The notes under the pieces: generated by a model
Seen by the model: only the letters and a program-made list of their open reading frames with translations
Told to the model about the DNA's origin: nothing
Database searches by the model: none
Origin: an uncultured Collinsella sp.
GTDB lineage: Bacteria > Actinomycetota > Coriobacteriia > Coriobacteriales > Coriobacteriaceae
Length of the DNA stretch: 41,122 nucleotides
Direction: 5' to 3'
Assembly (NCBI GenBank): GCA_900544115.1
Contig: UQTW01000021.1
Coordinates: 1 to 41,122, forward strand
In this document: one piece after another, positions 33,103 through 41,045 of the stretch
Position numbering within the stretch: position 1 is the stretch's first letter
Layout: every line of letters begins with the position of its first letter
Position numbers and translations under genes: made by a program

Positions 33103-33146
33103 CCAAAGCGTTATTGTTTCGATTTGGTTACGGCGTGCGGGGGCGT

Positions 33147-33722
33147 ATGGCTGAGACTACAAAACCGAGCCGCAGAAGGCGGAGTGCCGCGCCGGTTAAC
33201 CGACGCACAACATCGGTGACGTGGGGCAAACACGCCTCGGGGTTTGACGGCTCGTTCAAGCGCACTAAATACGGCTATCCTTCGACAGGTGCCCGCTTGG
33301 CAATGCAGGCAGAGTCCTCGCTGTGGGGCCGCAAACGCGTGGTGGGCTCAAAGCTCAAGCACGACGGCACGCTCGGCTACATCAGCCGCGGGGCGGCTCG
33401 CCGCAGTGGGCTCAATCCTGCTGGTTGGCATCGTTATGTGCCGATCGCGGTCGTCGTTGCAGTGATCGTCATCGCACTCGCTGCGCTTGGCTACGCCGGC
33501 GGTGGCGCCAACTTGGACGCGGTGTTTAAATCGCCCGAGCTCGCGCATGCAGGCACAGAAGTTGTCGAGGGCGCTCAGACCCAGACGGGCGTCGCGCCCC
33601 AGCGCGGCATGGTCGCGGCAGCCTCCACCATCGCCGACGCTCAAAAGGACGAGGGCGAACAGGGCGACGGCGCCGAAACGACCCACACGAACGAAACGAC
33701 GACAACTCCATCGGCAAGATAA
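33147..33722 (+). CDS. Hypothetical protein with one membrane span
   Basis: This 191-residue protein has no family I recognise. Residues 1-95 are basic and hydrophilic (SRRRRSA near the start, and a Gly/Ser/Arg-rich stretch including GYPSTGARLAMQ and LGYISRGAARRSG). A single hydrophobic helix spans about 97-117 (YVPIAVVVAVIVIALAALGYAGG), and the C-terminal 75 residues are Ala/Glu/Thr-rich and look disordered outside the membrane. The layout is of a type II single-pass protein. The ATG at 33147 has only a G-rich tract upstream. A longer frame from 33093 is open but overlaps the promoter candidate. It lies between the Fis-type regulator and palindrome J. Confidence 0.6.
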   Translation: MAETTKPSRRRRSAAPVNRRTTSVTWGKHASGFDGSFKRTKYGYPSTGARLAMQAESSLWGRKRVVGSKLKHDGTLGYISRGAARRSGLNPAGWHRYVPIAVVVAVIVIALAALGYAGGGANLDAVFKSPELAHAGTEVVEGAQTQTGVAPQRGMVAAASTIADAQKDEGEQGDGAETTHTNETTTTPSAR

Positions 33723-33731
33723 GTTGCGAGT

Positions 33732-33770
33732 GGGGTGGCTAAAATAGCCTCGTCCCAAATTAGCTACCCC
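33732..33770. repeat. Palindromic element J
   Basis: GGGGTGGCTAA (33732-33742) pairs with TTAGCTACCCC (33760-33770), with one wobble. The loop AATAGCCTCGTCCCAAA carries CGTCCC, a variant of the CTGTCCC core. It lies between two convergent genes and has no T-run. Confidence 0.65.
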
Positions 33771-33785
33771 TATGACGCTCTTGGG

Positions 33786-34307
33786 TTACCTTACGTAGAC
33801 GACGTTGTCGCGGCGGGGTTTGGGCTCGGGTAGCGTGTCCTCGGCATAGCCCAGAATGCAGTGACCGACACCGCGCAGGCTGCCGTCGGCGGGCAGGCCC
33901 CAGCTTGCCAGCAGTTCCAAGCCTTCGGGCGAGTCGAAGACCTCGTGCGCGCGGTGGATCCAACACGAATCGACGCCCAGCGCATAGGCTGCGTTGAGCA
34001 GGTTTCCCATGGCGAGCGAGCCGTCTTCCAGGTGCGTGGGCACGCTGCGGTCGACGAGCACCACCACAACGGTCTTGGCGCCGTAGAAGGGATCTCCCTC
34101 GCTGCCCATGACCTGGGCGTTGAGCTGCGAGAGGCGCTCAACGGTCGCGGGGTCGGTAACGGCGACGAACGTGACCGGCTGACGTCCCATGCCGCTGGGC
34201 GCGTACTGGCCTGCCTCGATAATGCGTGCGAGCTTTTCTGTCTCGACGGGGCGATCGCTGTAGTTACGGCAGCTGCGGCGATGGATGAGCGCTTCGATGG
34301 TATCCAT
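33786..34307 (-). CDS. Nitroreductase-family oxidoreductase
   Basis: This 173-residue FMN-dependent oxidoreductase is of the compact nitroreductase type. The start MDTIEALIHRRSCRNYSDRPV carries the basic phosphate-binding Arg residues of FMN. APSGMGRQPVTFVAV is the second FMN loop. The dimer and substrate region includes LEDGSLAMGNLLNAAYALGVDSCWIH, and the last flavin contact is in GVGHCILGYAED. AGGAGG lies directly before the ATG. It stands alone, convergent with the small membrane-protein gene. Such enzymes reduce nitro- or quinone-type compounds with NAD(P)H. The physiological substrate is unknown. Confidence 0.92.
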   Translation of the reverse strand: MDTIEALIHRRSCRNYSDRPVETEKLARIIEAGQYAPSGMGRQPVTFVAVTDPATVERLSQLNAQVMGSEGDPFYGAKTVVVVLVDRSVPTHLEDGSLAMGNLLNAAYALGVDSCWIHRAHEVFDSPEGLELLASWGLPADGSLRGVGHCILGYAEDTLPEPKPRRDNVVYVR

Positions 34308-34598
34308 GTGTCCTCCTGACGTTGGTTTCGATGCCTCGTTCTTACCCGCCGAACCAAAACCGTAATCGCGCCGTCGGCCTCAAACAATGCAAGCTACCAA
34401 GTGGAAAAGTTGGTTTGCATAAAACTTCAGCCAGAATGTGACAAACCGGTGGGATGATTAAACGTTTTATCCCGTCTACCCTGCGGTTTTTTACCACTTG
34501 CCTAAATGATGCGCGCATAAGCTCTGATAAAGGTTTTACTAAAGGAGTACCAACGTTTATCAGCGCGCCATGGTGGCGCCGGGCCAGGAGGTAACATC
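34308..34598. other. 291-base spacer with leader stem of the small orphan gene
   Basis: No gene is visible. CTGATAAA (34524-34531) pairs with TTTATCAG (34556-34563), and the flanking GCGCG/CGCGC (34511-34515 and 34564-34568) could extend the stem. Its loop contains an AAAGGAG that is not followed by a start codon at proper distance. GGGAT and ATCCC (34451-34455, 34469-34473) form another short hairpin. No confident promoter was found. Confidence 0.35.
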
Positions 34599-34889
34599 AT
34601 GTTCCAGGCTGGAGATGTCGTCGAAACCGACTTCGAAGGATTTCTGAAGCTGCTGCGTTCCAAGACGCGCGCTTTCGTGTCGATCAACGATCACGAGTAC
34701 TACATCACGCATACCGATGGCTATTGGCGTGTTCAGGATTGCGAGGCCCTCAACGATAAGGGCCACTTTACTGACTGCTCCGAGCTGGTCAACACGGTCT
34801 GCGAGGTCGTCGAACTGCCGTGGATCTGCGGCAAGAGCCTGCACGACAGCTTCTCGGGCGCCACGGTCTACGAGGCCGTCGCTGCGTAA
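34599..34889 (+). CDS. Small hypothetical protein, 96 residues
   Basis: This is a 96-residue acidic, soluble protein with no recognised family. It has balanced charge and aromatic content (FLKLLRSKTRAFVSINDHEYYITHTDG is cut here as FLKLLRSK and NDHEYYITHTDGYWRVQD) and four Cys residues (in QDCEALN, TDCSELV, NTVCEVV and ICGKSLH), which could bind metal or form disulphides. CCAGGAGG lies eight bases before the ATG at 34599. The strong ribosome site, the long leader and the strong terminator indicate a genuinely expressed single gene. It is flanked by nitroreductase and MarR genes, neither suggesting a function. Confidence 0.75.
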   Translation: MFQAGDVVETDFEGFLKLLRSKTRAFVSINDHEYYITHTDGYWRVQDCEALNDKGHFTDCSELVNTVCEVVELPWICGKSLHDSFSGATVYEAVAA

Positions 34890-34916
34890 CAGCCAGCAAT
34901 CGATATTCTCTCACAA

Positions 34917-34951
34917 CCGCCGGCGCCGCCCCCGCGCCGGCGGTCTTTTTT
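34917..34951 (+). terminator. Terminator after the 96-residue protein gene
   Basis: CCGCCGGCGC pairs perfectly with GCGCCGGCGG around CGCCCCC and is followed by TCTTTTTT. Confidence 0.92.
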
Positions 34952-34993
34952 GTCGACATGCCTATGTAGAGCTGACCATATATAACGAGCTTA

Positions 34994-35050
34994 TTGACGA
35001 TAGTCAAAACTCGGACTAATGTAGAGATGTAAATTGGTCAAAACTCGGAC
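34994..35050 (+). promoter_or_regulatory. Promoter and paired operators of the MarR-ABC exporter operon
   Basis: TTGACG (34994-34999) and TAATGT (35017-35022) are 17 bases apart. The 14-mer GTCAAAACTCGGAC fills most of the spacer (35003-35016) and occurs again at 35037-35050 after the start site. The second copy lies in an imperfect palindrome (TTGGTC...GGACAA). A regulator bound at the first copy would sit between -35 and -10. The arrangement fits autoregulation by the MarR protein encoded next. Confidence 0.75.
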
Positions 35051-35068
35051 AATCGAATGGTGGGATAG

Positions 35069-35569
35069 ATGAATAGTGCGGTTACGCTGGTCGATTTCGA
35101 CCGGATGCTCAATGGACTCGACCATATCTATTCGGAGTTCTCGCGCACCTGCGGTCTTTCGGATTGCGCCTATTGGATGCTCGTCGACACCAGCACGGCG
35201 GACGGCAGCATCGCCGTGAGTCGTCTGACAAGCGAATGGTTCTATAGCAAGCAGACCATCAATTCGGCAATCAAGACGCTTAGGGCGCGAGGGCTTGCGA
35301 CGTTGGAGTTTGCCGAGGGCAGTCGTAAGAACAAGGTTGTGCGACTGACCGCAGAAGGTATGCAGTTTGCCAAGCGCTACGCGTTGCCGGCGCAAAAGGC
35401 CGAGCAGCAGGCATTCGAGGCGCTCGAGCCGTGGGAACAGCGCGAGATCATGCGCTTGGTCGGTAAGTTCTCCCATGTTCTTAACGAAGAGTGCGAGGCA
35501 TTTAAACGGCAAGTTGCCGCCGAGAACGAGGCTGACGATAAGGGCGAGGGGGAGACATGCGACTCTTAA
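35069..35569 (+). CDS. MarR-family regulator of the adjacent ABC exporter
   Basis: This 166-residue MarR-type winged-helix protein begins with a dimerisation helix (DFDRMLNGLDHIYSEFSR). The DNA-binding part SRLTSEWFYSKQTINSAIKTLRARGLATLEF carries the recognition helix (SKQTINSAI), and the wing is FAEGSRKNKVVRLT. Long C-terminal helices (from EQQAFEALEPWEQREIMRL) complete the dimer interface. The ribosome site is weak (GGGATAG). The gene overlaps the first ABC gene by 13 bases, so regulator and exporter are co-translated. Such a layout usually means derepression by a toxic or signalling compound that the exporter removes. The ligand is unknown. Confidence 0.9.
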   Translation: MNSAVTLVDFDRMLNGLDHIYSEFSRTCGLSDCAYWMLVDTSTADGSIAVSRLTSEWFYSKQTINSAIKTLRARGLATLEFAEGSRKNKVVRLTAEGMQFAKRYALPAQKAEQQAFEALEPWEQREIMRLVGKFSHVLNEECEAFKRQVAAENEADDKGEGETCDS

Positions 35570-37293
35570 TGAGGTTTATGAGGCCGTATCGCGGGCTGAT
35601 TGCGGTGACGATGTTTGTGCTGCTGATAGATAACGTCGGCACGCTGTTGGTGCCTACAATGTTGGCGAATATGGTCAATACCGGTATCACGACGGGTGAT
35701 GTCGACTACATCCTGCGCAACGGCCTGTACATGTTTATCGCGACCGGCATGGCCAGCGGTGGTGCGGTGCTGGGCTGTTATCTTTCGGCCCGCCTGGCGG
35801 CCAACGTGGCCTGCGATATCCGCAACGCCGTGTACGACAAATCGCTCGAGCTGTCCGCCAGCGACTTTGAGCGCTTTGGCACGGGTTCGATGATCACGCG
35901 CTCGCTCAACGACATCAACGTGATCCAGCAAGCGATCCTGCAGACGATTCAGCTGGTGCTGCCGGTACCGTTCTTGGCCGTGGCGGGCATCATCTTTGCC
36001 TGGTTTATCGATCCTGCCATGGGCACGCTGCTGGGCGTGGTCGTTGCGATCGTGCTGGTGGCGGCGGTCTTTACCGTTGCCAACGCCGCGCCGATCTTTA
36101 TGCGCCTGCAGAGCTTTATCGACCGCATGAACGTGGTGCTGCGCGAGAATATCGTGGGCGTGCGCGTCATCCGCGCATTTAACAAGGAGCGCCACGAGGA
36201 GCAGCGCCTGGACGAGGTGTTTAGCGATTACGCGGCCAATGCCATCAAGGTCAACCACCTGTTTGTGGGTCTCGACAGCTCCAGCTTCTTTCTGATGAAC
36301 ATCGCCGAGGTGGCGGTGCTGTGGGTGGGCGGCAACCGCGTGGGCGTCCATGCCATGCAAATCGGCAGCATCTCGGCCGTGCTGGAGTACGCGATTCTGA
36401 TCCTGTTCTTTGTGATGATGGCGCAGATGGTGGTGCTGACGCTTCCGCGCGCCGCGGCGTGCCTCAACCGTGCGCAGCAGGTGCTCGAAATCGAGCCGAG
36501 CATTGTGGACGGCAAGGCTACGCTGGGCGACGGGGCGCCTGAGTCCGCAGATAGGGCCGACGTGGTGGCCGTGTTCGACCACATGTCGTTCCGTTTTGAC
36601 GATGCCGACGAGGACACCCTGTGCAACCTGAGTTTTGCCTGCCGCCGTGGACAGACGACCGCGATCGTGGGCTCAACGGGCTCGGGCAAGTCAACGGTGG
36701 CCAAGCTCTTGCTTCGCTTCCACGATGCCACGAAGGGCGCCATTCGCCTGAACGGCGTCGACCTGCGCGACCTTTCGCAAGACGACATCCGCGGGCGTAT
36801 CGCCTATGTGCCGCAGAAGGCATGGCTGTTCTCGGGTACCGTGGCGAGCAACCTGCGCTTTGGTAACGAGGGTGCGACCGAGGCTGACATGCTCCATGCG
36901 CTCCAGGTTGCCCAGAGCACCTTTGTACTCGATCAACCGCAGGGGCTCGACACTCCGGTGGCGCAGGGCGGTACGAACTTTTCGGGCGGCCAGCGCCAGC
37001 GTTTGGCAATCGCCCGCGCACTCATGAAGCGCGCCGACCTGTATATCTTCGACGACAGTTTTTCGGCCCTGGACTTTAAGACCGATGCGGCACTGCGCCA
37101 TGCGCTGCAGGACGAGACGTGCGATGCCGCGGTGCTCATCATCGCCCAGCGCATCTCGACTATTTTGCATGCCGATCAGATCGTGGTGCTCAAGGACGGC
37201 GAGATCGTGGGCCTGGGCACGCACGACGAGCTCATGGAAACCTGCGAGGTGTACCGCGCTATCGCGGAATCGCAGATGAAGGGAGGTGAGTAG
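35557..37293 (+). CDS. ABC exporter half-transporter with degenerate catalytic site
   Basis: This 578-residue type IV exporter half-transporter (six membrane helices, about residues 10-300, then the ATPase domain) pairs with the next gene product. Walker A GSTGSGKST (372-380) and the signature FSGGQ (476-479) are normal. After Walker B (LYIFDD) residue 500 is Asp instead of the catalytic Glu, and the H-loop reads IIAQRIS with Gln 531 in place of His. This is the known pattern of one half of asymmetric exporters such as TM287/288 and BmrCD, whose degenerate site binds ATP but hydrolyses it poorly. GGGGGAGAC precedes the ATG at 35557. A four-base gap or less separates it from the partner gene. 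Confidence 0.93.
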   Translation: MRLLMRFMRPYRGLIAVTMFVLLIDNVGTLLVPTMLANMVNTGITTGDVDYILRNGLYMFIATGMASGGAVLGCYLSARLAANVACDIRNAVYDKSLELSASDFERFGTGSMITRSLNDINVIQQAILQTIQLVLPVPFLAVAGIIFAWFIDPAMGTLLGVVVAIVLVAAVFTVANAAPIFMRLQSFIDRMNVVLRENIVGVRVIRAFNKERHEEQRLDEVFSDYAANAIKVNHLFVGLDSSSFFLMNIAEVAVLWVGGNRVGVHAMQIGSISAVLEYAILILFFVMMAQMVVLTLPRAAACLNRAQQVLEIEPSIVDGKATLGDGAPESADRADVVAVFDHMSFRFDDADEDTLCNLSFACRRGQTTAIVGSTGSGKSTVAKLLLRFHDATKGAIRLNGVDLRDLSQDDIRGRIAYVPQKAWLFSGTVASNLRFGNEGATEADMLHALQVAQSTFVLDQPQGLDTPVAQGGTNFSGGQRQRLAIARALMKRADLYIFDDSFSALDFKTDAALRHALQDETCDAAVLIIAQRISTILHADQIVVLKDGEIVGLGTHDELMETCEVYRAIAESQMKGGE

Positions 37294-37294
37294 C

Positions 37295-39295
37295 ATGACC
37301 GAGGAGCTCAAGAAGCAGGGCATCGCCGATGACGCCGCGGTTGCAGAGACAGTCGAGGAGGCGGGCGCCACGCCCGGCCTGGGCGAAGCCGCCAAGGCGG
37401 CGGAGCGCGAGGCTCGCCGCCAGGCGCTCTACGAGGAAAACGAGCGCGCCGAGGATGAGCGCGCCCGCGCCGAGGCAGAGCGCATGCGCGATGTTGACGA
37501 CGAGGACGAGGACGAGACGCCCCGCGACACCTGGGCGACGGTGCGCCGCCTGTGGAGCGAGGCCGCCGGCGACCATTGGCGTTTCTATATCGTGTTCGCG
37601 AGCATCGTGTTCTATGCCATCTTTAACACCGCGGCGCCGGCCTACAGCGCCCGCGTGATCGATGAGCTGTGGGGCCACATTCAGGTGGCGTTTGCCAACG
37701 GAACCACCTTCAACATCACTTGGGAGAACTGCGGCAAGACCATCTTCGTCTACTTTATGATCTGGACGGCCGCTGCCTCGTTCTATGCGCTCCAGAGTTT
37801 TTTGATGTCGAGTGTTGCTGAGCGCCTGAACCTGCGCCTGCGCAACCGCATCGCGCAAAAGCTCAGCCGTCTGCCGCTCGCTTACTTTGATGCGCATCGC
37901 CCCGGTGAGGTAGTCAGCCGCGCGACCAACGACCTGGACAAGATGTCCGAGAGCATGCAGCGCGGATTGCTGCAGCTGCTGGTGTCGATCGGCACCGTGA
38001 CGGGCGCCATCATCATGATGTTCGTCTATAGCGTTAGGCTCACGTTGATCTTTTTGGGTTTTACGGTGGTATCGCTGCTGGTGACCAAGGTGGTCTCGCG
38101 CCGCACGCATGACGTAACCGGTGAGCGCCAGGAATGGGTCTCCAAGATTACGAGCGCGGTTGAGGAGGGTTACTCGGGCCGTCTGGTGATTCGCGCATTC
38201 AACCGCGAGCACCAGAGCTCTGCTGAGGTGCACGAGGCCTCGGGCGAGCTGGCGCGCGTGAGTGCCAAGGCCGACTTTATGATCAATGCCGTCGGCCCTG
38301 CGGTGCGCTTTATCGGCCGTTTGGCGCAGATCGTGATCGCGCTGGTGGGCTGCAGTATGCTGGTTGCCGGTCACATGACCGTCGGCGTGTTCCAGGCGTT
38401 CTTCCAGTTTATCTACGAGGCGTCCGAACCCATGACGCAGCTGTCGTTTACCTTTAACTCGCTGCAGAGCGCGCTGGCGAGTGCGGAGCGCGTGTTCGAC
38501 CTGCTCGATGAGCCCGAGATGGAAGCCGATCCGCTGCCGGACGAGGCCGCCAAGCTGCCGGGTCGCGTAGAGGGCCGCGTCTCCTTTGAGCACGTGCGCT
38601 TTGGTTATTCGCCTGACAAGCCGCTTATGCGCGACGTGTCGTTTACCGCCGAGCCGGGCCAGAAGATTGCCGTGGTGGGAACCACGGGCGCAGGCAAGAC
38701 GACGCTCATCAACCTGCTCATGCGCTTCTACGAGATTGACGGCGGGCGCATTACGCTCGACGGCGTGGATACGAGTCGCATGGATCGTGGCGAGCTGCGG
38801 CGGCAGTTTGGCATGGTGTTGCAGGACGCCTGGCTGTTCGACGGAACGATTGCCGAGAATATTGCCTATGGCTACCCCGAAGCGACGCACGATGAGATCG
38901 TGGCGGCCGCACGCGCCGCGCAGGTCGACTTCTTTGTGCGCACCATGCCGCAGGGCTACGACACGCGGGTGGCCAACGATGCCGAAAGCATCAGCCAGGG
39001 CCAGCGTCAGCTGCTGACCATCGCACGCGTGCTGCTCAACAACCCGGCGATTCTCATCCTGGACGAGGCGACGTCGAGTGTAGACACGCGCACCGAGCTT
39101 GCCATCGGCCGCGCCATGGACGCGCTCATGCGCGGGCGCACCAGTTTTGTGATCGCGCATCGCCTGTCAACGATCGAGGACGCCGACCTGATCTTGGTCA
39201 TGGACCACGGCAACATCATCGAGCAAGGCACGCACCAAGAACTGTTGGCTGCCGAAGGGGCCTACGCCGACCTCTATCTGAGCCAGTTCGCATAA
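37295..39295 (+). CDS. ABC exporter half-transporter with consensus catalytic Glu
   Basis: This is the 666-residue partner of the previous exporter half. It has an unusual N-terminal extension of about 85 residues, strongly charged (Glu/Arg/Asp/Ala, with DDEDEDETPRDTW at its end), before the first membrane helix near YIVFASIVFYAIFN. Walker A GTTGAGKTT (462-470), Walker B LILDEATSSVD with catalytic Glu 591 and the H-loop IAHRLST (His 622) are canonical. The signature is SQGQ (567-570) instead of SGGQ. The degenerate signature here and the Asp/Gln of the partner fall in the same composite site, so the heterodimer has one active and one inactive ATP site. The ATG at 37295 follows GGGAGG by eight bases. 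A GTG at 37286 is less likely. Confidence 0.93.
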   Translation: MTEELKKQGIADDAAVAETVEEAGATPGLGEAAKAAEREARRQALYEENERAEDERARAEAERMRDVDDEDEDETPRDTWATVRRLWSEAAGDHWRFYIVFASIVFYAIFNTAAPAYSARVIDELWGHIQVAFANGTTFNITWENCGKTIFVYFMIWTAAASFYALQSFLMSSVAERLNLRLRNRIAQKLSRLPLAYFDAHRPGEVVSRATNDLDKMSESMQRGLLQLLVSIGTVTGAIIMMFVYSVRLTLIFLGFTVVSLLVTKVVSRRTHDVTGERQEWVSKITSAVEEGYSGRLVIRAFNREHQSSAEVHEASGELARVSAKADFMINAVGPAVRFIGRLAQIVIALVGCSMLVAGHMTVGVFQAFFQFIYEASEPMTQLSFTFNSLQSALASAERVFDLLDEPEMEADPLPDEAAKLPGRVEGRVSFEHVRFGYSPDKPLMRDVSFTAEPGQKIAVVGTTGAGKTTLINLLMRFYEIDGGRITLDGVDTSRMDRGELRRQFGMVLQDAWLFDGTIAENIAYGYPEATHDEIVAAARAAQVDFFVRTMPQGYDTRVANDAESISQGQRQLLTIARVLLNNPAILILDEATSSVDTRTELAIGRAMDALMRGRTSFVIAHRLSTIEDADLILVMDHGNIIEQGTHQELLAAEGAYADLYLSQFA

Positions 39296-39326
39296 TGTGA
39301 CAAAGGGACAGCCCCACATGTCACAT
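39295..39326. repeat. Palindromic element I
   Basis: ATGTGACA (39295-39302) pairs with TGTCACAT (39319-39326). The 16-base loop AAGGGACAGCCCCACA holds the GGGACAG core and may pair internally (GGG with CCC). The first base overlaps the stop codon of the exporter gene. It shares GACAAAGGGACA with element C. Confidence 0.75.
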
Positions 39327-39333
39327 CGAAAAG

Positions 39334-39370
39334 AAGGCGCGCCGGGGATGAATTCCCTGGCGCGCCTTTT
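39334..39370. terminator. Bidirectional terminator between exporter and cysE
   Basis: AAGGCGCGCC (39334-39343) pairs with GGCGCGCCTT (39359-39368), with an inner GGGA/TCCC extension. It ends in TTTT and starts after AAAAG, so it can work in both directions. Confidence 0.88.
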
Positions 39371-39407
39371 GCGTCGGTGCCGATATTGTTTTGTGCCGCT
39401 TGCGTTC

Positions 39408-40112
39408 CTAACGTTCGTCCATGAGCTTGGCGACGAGGGCCTTGAGCTCGGCCACCTCTCGCTCGAGTTCTTTGACGCGGCGGGCATTCTCGGTGATGCC
39501 CTGGCGGTTGAGGGCACTCTGCTCGGCGGCGTCATCGGGCATGTACTCGCGATGCTGCTTGGCGTCGAAACTCTCCTCGAACACACGGCAGCCGTTGCGC
39601 TTGATGATGCGTCCTGGCACGCCCACGACGGTGCAGTTGTCGGGCACGTCCTTGACGACAACCGAGTTGCCGCCGATTTTGACGTTGTTGCCGATGCGGA
39701 TGTTGCCGAGCACCTTGGCGCCTGTGCCCACGGTGACGTTGTTGCCCAGGGTGGGGTGGCGTTTGCCGGTCTCGTTGCCGGTACCGCCGAGCGTGACGCC
39801 CTGGTAGAGCACGCAGTTGTCGCCCACGATGGTGGTCTCGCCGATGACGACGCCCATGGCATGGTCGATAAAGAAGTGCTTGCCGATCTGTGCGGCGGGA
39901 TGAATCTCGACGCCGGTGATGTGGCGGGTGATTTGCGAGAGCACGCGGGCGAGCGAGCGATGACCGTGCTCCCAGAGCCAGTGCTCGGGCACGTGGTTCC
40001 ACTTGGCGTGCAGGCCAGGATAGGAAAGGAAGATGACTAGACCGTTTTGCGCGGCGGGATCCTGCGCTTGGACGGTCTTGATGTCCTCGCGAATGGTATT
40101 GATAAAGCTCAC
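39408..40112 (-). CDS. cysE: Serine O-acetyltransferase
   Basis: CysE makes O-acetylserine from serine and acetyl-CoA, the committed step to cysteine. This is the short Gram-positive form (234 residues). An N-terminal helical part (INTIREDIKTVQAQDPA, then FLSYPGLHAKWNHVPEHWLW) precedes a left-handed beta-helix of hexapeptide repeats (EIHPAAQIGKHFFIDHAMGVVIGE, GVTLGGTG, RHPTLGNNVTVGTGAKVLG, IRIGNNVKIGGNSVVV) that carries the catalytic His and the CoA site. The C-terminal 45 residues form a predicted coiled coil (ARRVKELEREVAELKALVAKL). The frame continues upstream, but GGGAGG lies before a GTG at 40112, where the conserved protein begins. A minus-strand -10 (TATACT, complement of 40154-40159) fits the start. 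Confidence 0.93.
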   Translation of the reverse strand: MSFINTIREDIKTVQAQDPAAQNGLVIFLSYPGLHAKWNHVPEHWLWEHGHRSLARVLSQITRHITGVEIHPAAQIGKHFFIDHAMGVVIGETTIVGDNCVLYQGVTLGGTGNETGKRHPTLGNNVTVGTGAKVLGNIRIGNNVKIGGNSVVVKDVPDNCTVVGVPGRIIKRNGCRVFEESFDAKQHREYMPDDAAEQSALNRQGITENARRVKELEREVAELKALVAKLMDER

Positions 40113-40153
40113 CGGCCGCCCTCCCTTAGCGCCATGGCAATGCGATTCAATAA

Positions 40154-40289
40154 AGTATAGCGATTCGCTAGGGATTAGGAAGGACAATCTTGGCGGCATT
40201 GCGCAACAGGTGTCAGTTATGCAAACTTGCTGGTAATGGGGTCATGCTTTTGTGGGGTTGCGCACGAGGGGGCGCCGCAACCGTATACT
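40154..40289. promoter_or_regulatory. Divergent -10 elements for cysE and the DedA gene
   Basis: TATACT occurs on the minus strand at 40159-40154 (for cysE) and on the plus strand at 40284-40289 (for the DedA gene, 47 bases before its ATG). Neither has a good -35 at 17 bases. A TTGCGC at 40258 stands 20 bases before the second. Confidence 0.4.
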
Positions 40290-40335
40290 GGTCAACTTGG
40301 ACGTATCCGCGCCCACAACTGAGAGGTTTTACTTC

Positions 40336-40983
40336 ATGGGTTTCATCAATTTTATCGCCGAGCTGCTCAAAGACCCGCGCACCGCGATTGCCAGCTGGAT
40401 CGCCGCCGGCCCGCTTATGGCCTACGGCTGCGTGTTCCTGATCATCTTTATCGAGACGGGCGTGGTGTTCTTCCCGTTCCTTCCCGGCGACTCGCTGCTG
40501 TTTGCCTCGGGTTTCTTTGCCCACAACGGCGGCTTTAACATCGTGGCTCTGCTGGCCGTCGCATGGACGGCTGCCATCTTGGGCGATCAGTGCAACTTTA
40601 TGATCGGTCATTTCTTTGGCCAAAAGATCATCGCCTCGGGCAAGGTGAAGGCCATGACGCCCGAGCGAATCAAAAAGTCCGAGGACTTCCTGGACAAGTG
40701 GGGCCACCTGGCCATCTTCCTGGGTCGCTTCTTCCCGTTTATCCGCACCTTTGTGCCTTTCATCGCCGGCATGGGCGGCATGCACTGGCGCAACTTTGTC
40801 ATCTTTAACGTGCTGGGCGGCATTACCTGGTCGACGGTCTTTACGCTGTTGGGCTACTTCTTTGGCGGCATTCCCTTTGTGCAGGAGCACTTTGAGCTGC
40901 TGATTATCGGCATCGTCGCCGTGTCGATCATCCCGACCGTGGTCGGTCTGGTTAAGGCTAAGCTGGGCAAAAAGAACGCGTAG
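40336..40983 (+). CDS. DedA-family membrane protein
   Basis: This 215-residue DedA/VTT-domain membrane protein belongs to a family implicated in lipid (undecaprenyl phosphate or phospholipid) translocation and proton-motive-force homeostasis. The family motifs are clear: FIETGVVFFPFLPGDSLLFASG (the re-entrant loop with acidic Glu and Pro-rich FLPGDS), GDQCNFMIGHFFG, FLGRFFPFIRTFVPFIAGMGGM (the conserved Arg residues and second half-helix), and GGITWSTVFTLLGYFFGGIPFV. It ends in a basic KAKLGKKNA tail. GAGAGG lies upstream of the ATG at 40336. It is divergent from cysE and followed by a terminator, so it is a single gene. Confidence 0.93.
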   Translation: MGFINFIAELLKDPRTAIASWIAAGPLMAYGCVFLIIFIETGVVFFPFLPGDSLLFASGFFAHNGGFNIVALLAVAWTAAILGDQCNFMIGHFFGQKIIASGKVKAMTPERIKKSEDFLDKWGHLAIFLGRFFPFIRTFVPFIAGMGGMHWRNFVIFNVLGGITWSTVFTLLGYFFGGIPFVQEHFELLIIGIVAVSIIPTVVGLVKAKLGKKNA

Positions 40984-41012
40984 CTCGAGCCAGCGCGCAA
41001 ACCGTGCCGTTG

Positions 41013-41045
41013 AGGCCCGTCACCCTTTACGGTGGCGGGCCTTTC
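41013..41045 (+). terminator. Terminator after the DedA gene
   Basis: AGGCCCGTCACC pairs with GGTGGCGGGCCT (one wobble) around CTTTAC and is followed by TTCT. The last 77 bases of the window, 41046-41122, show no gene or signal I can support. Confidence 0.8.

Noticed and set aside
34570..34647. A 25-codon upstream frame overlapping the start of the 96-residue protein gene
   Set aside because: The SD-like AAAGGAG is 22 bases away from its ATG, and the GGAGG fits the downstream start instead. Probably chance.
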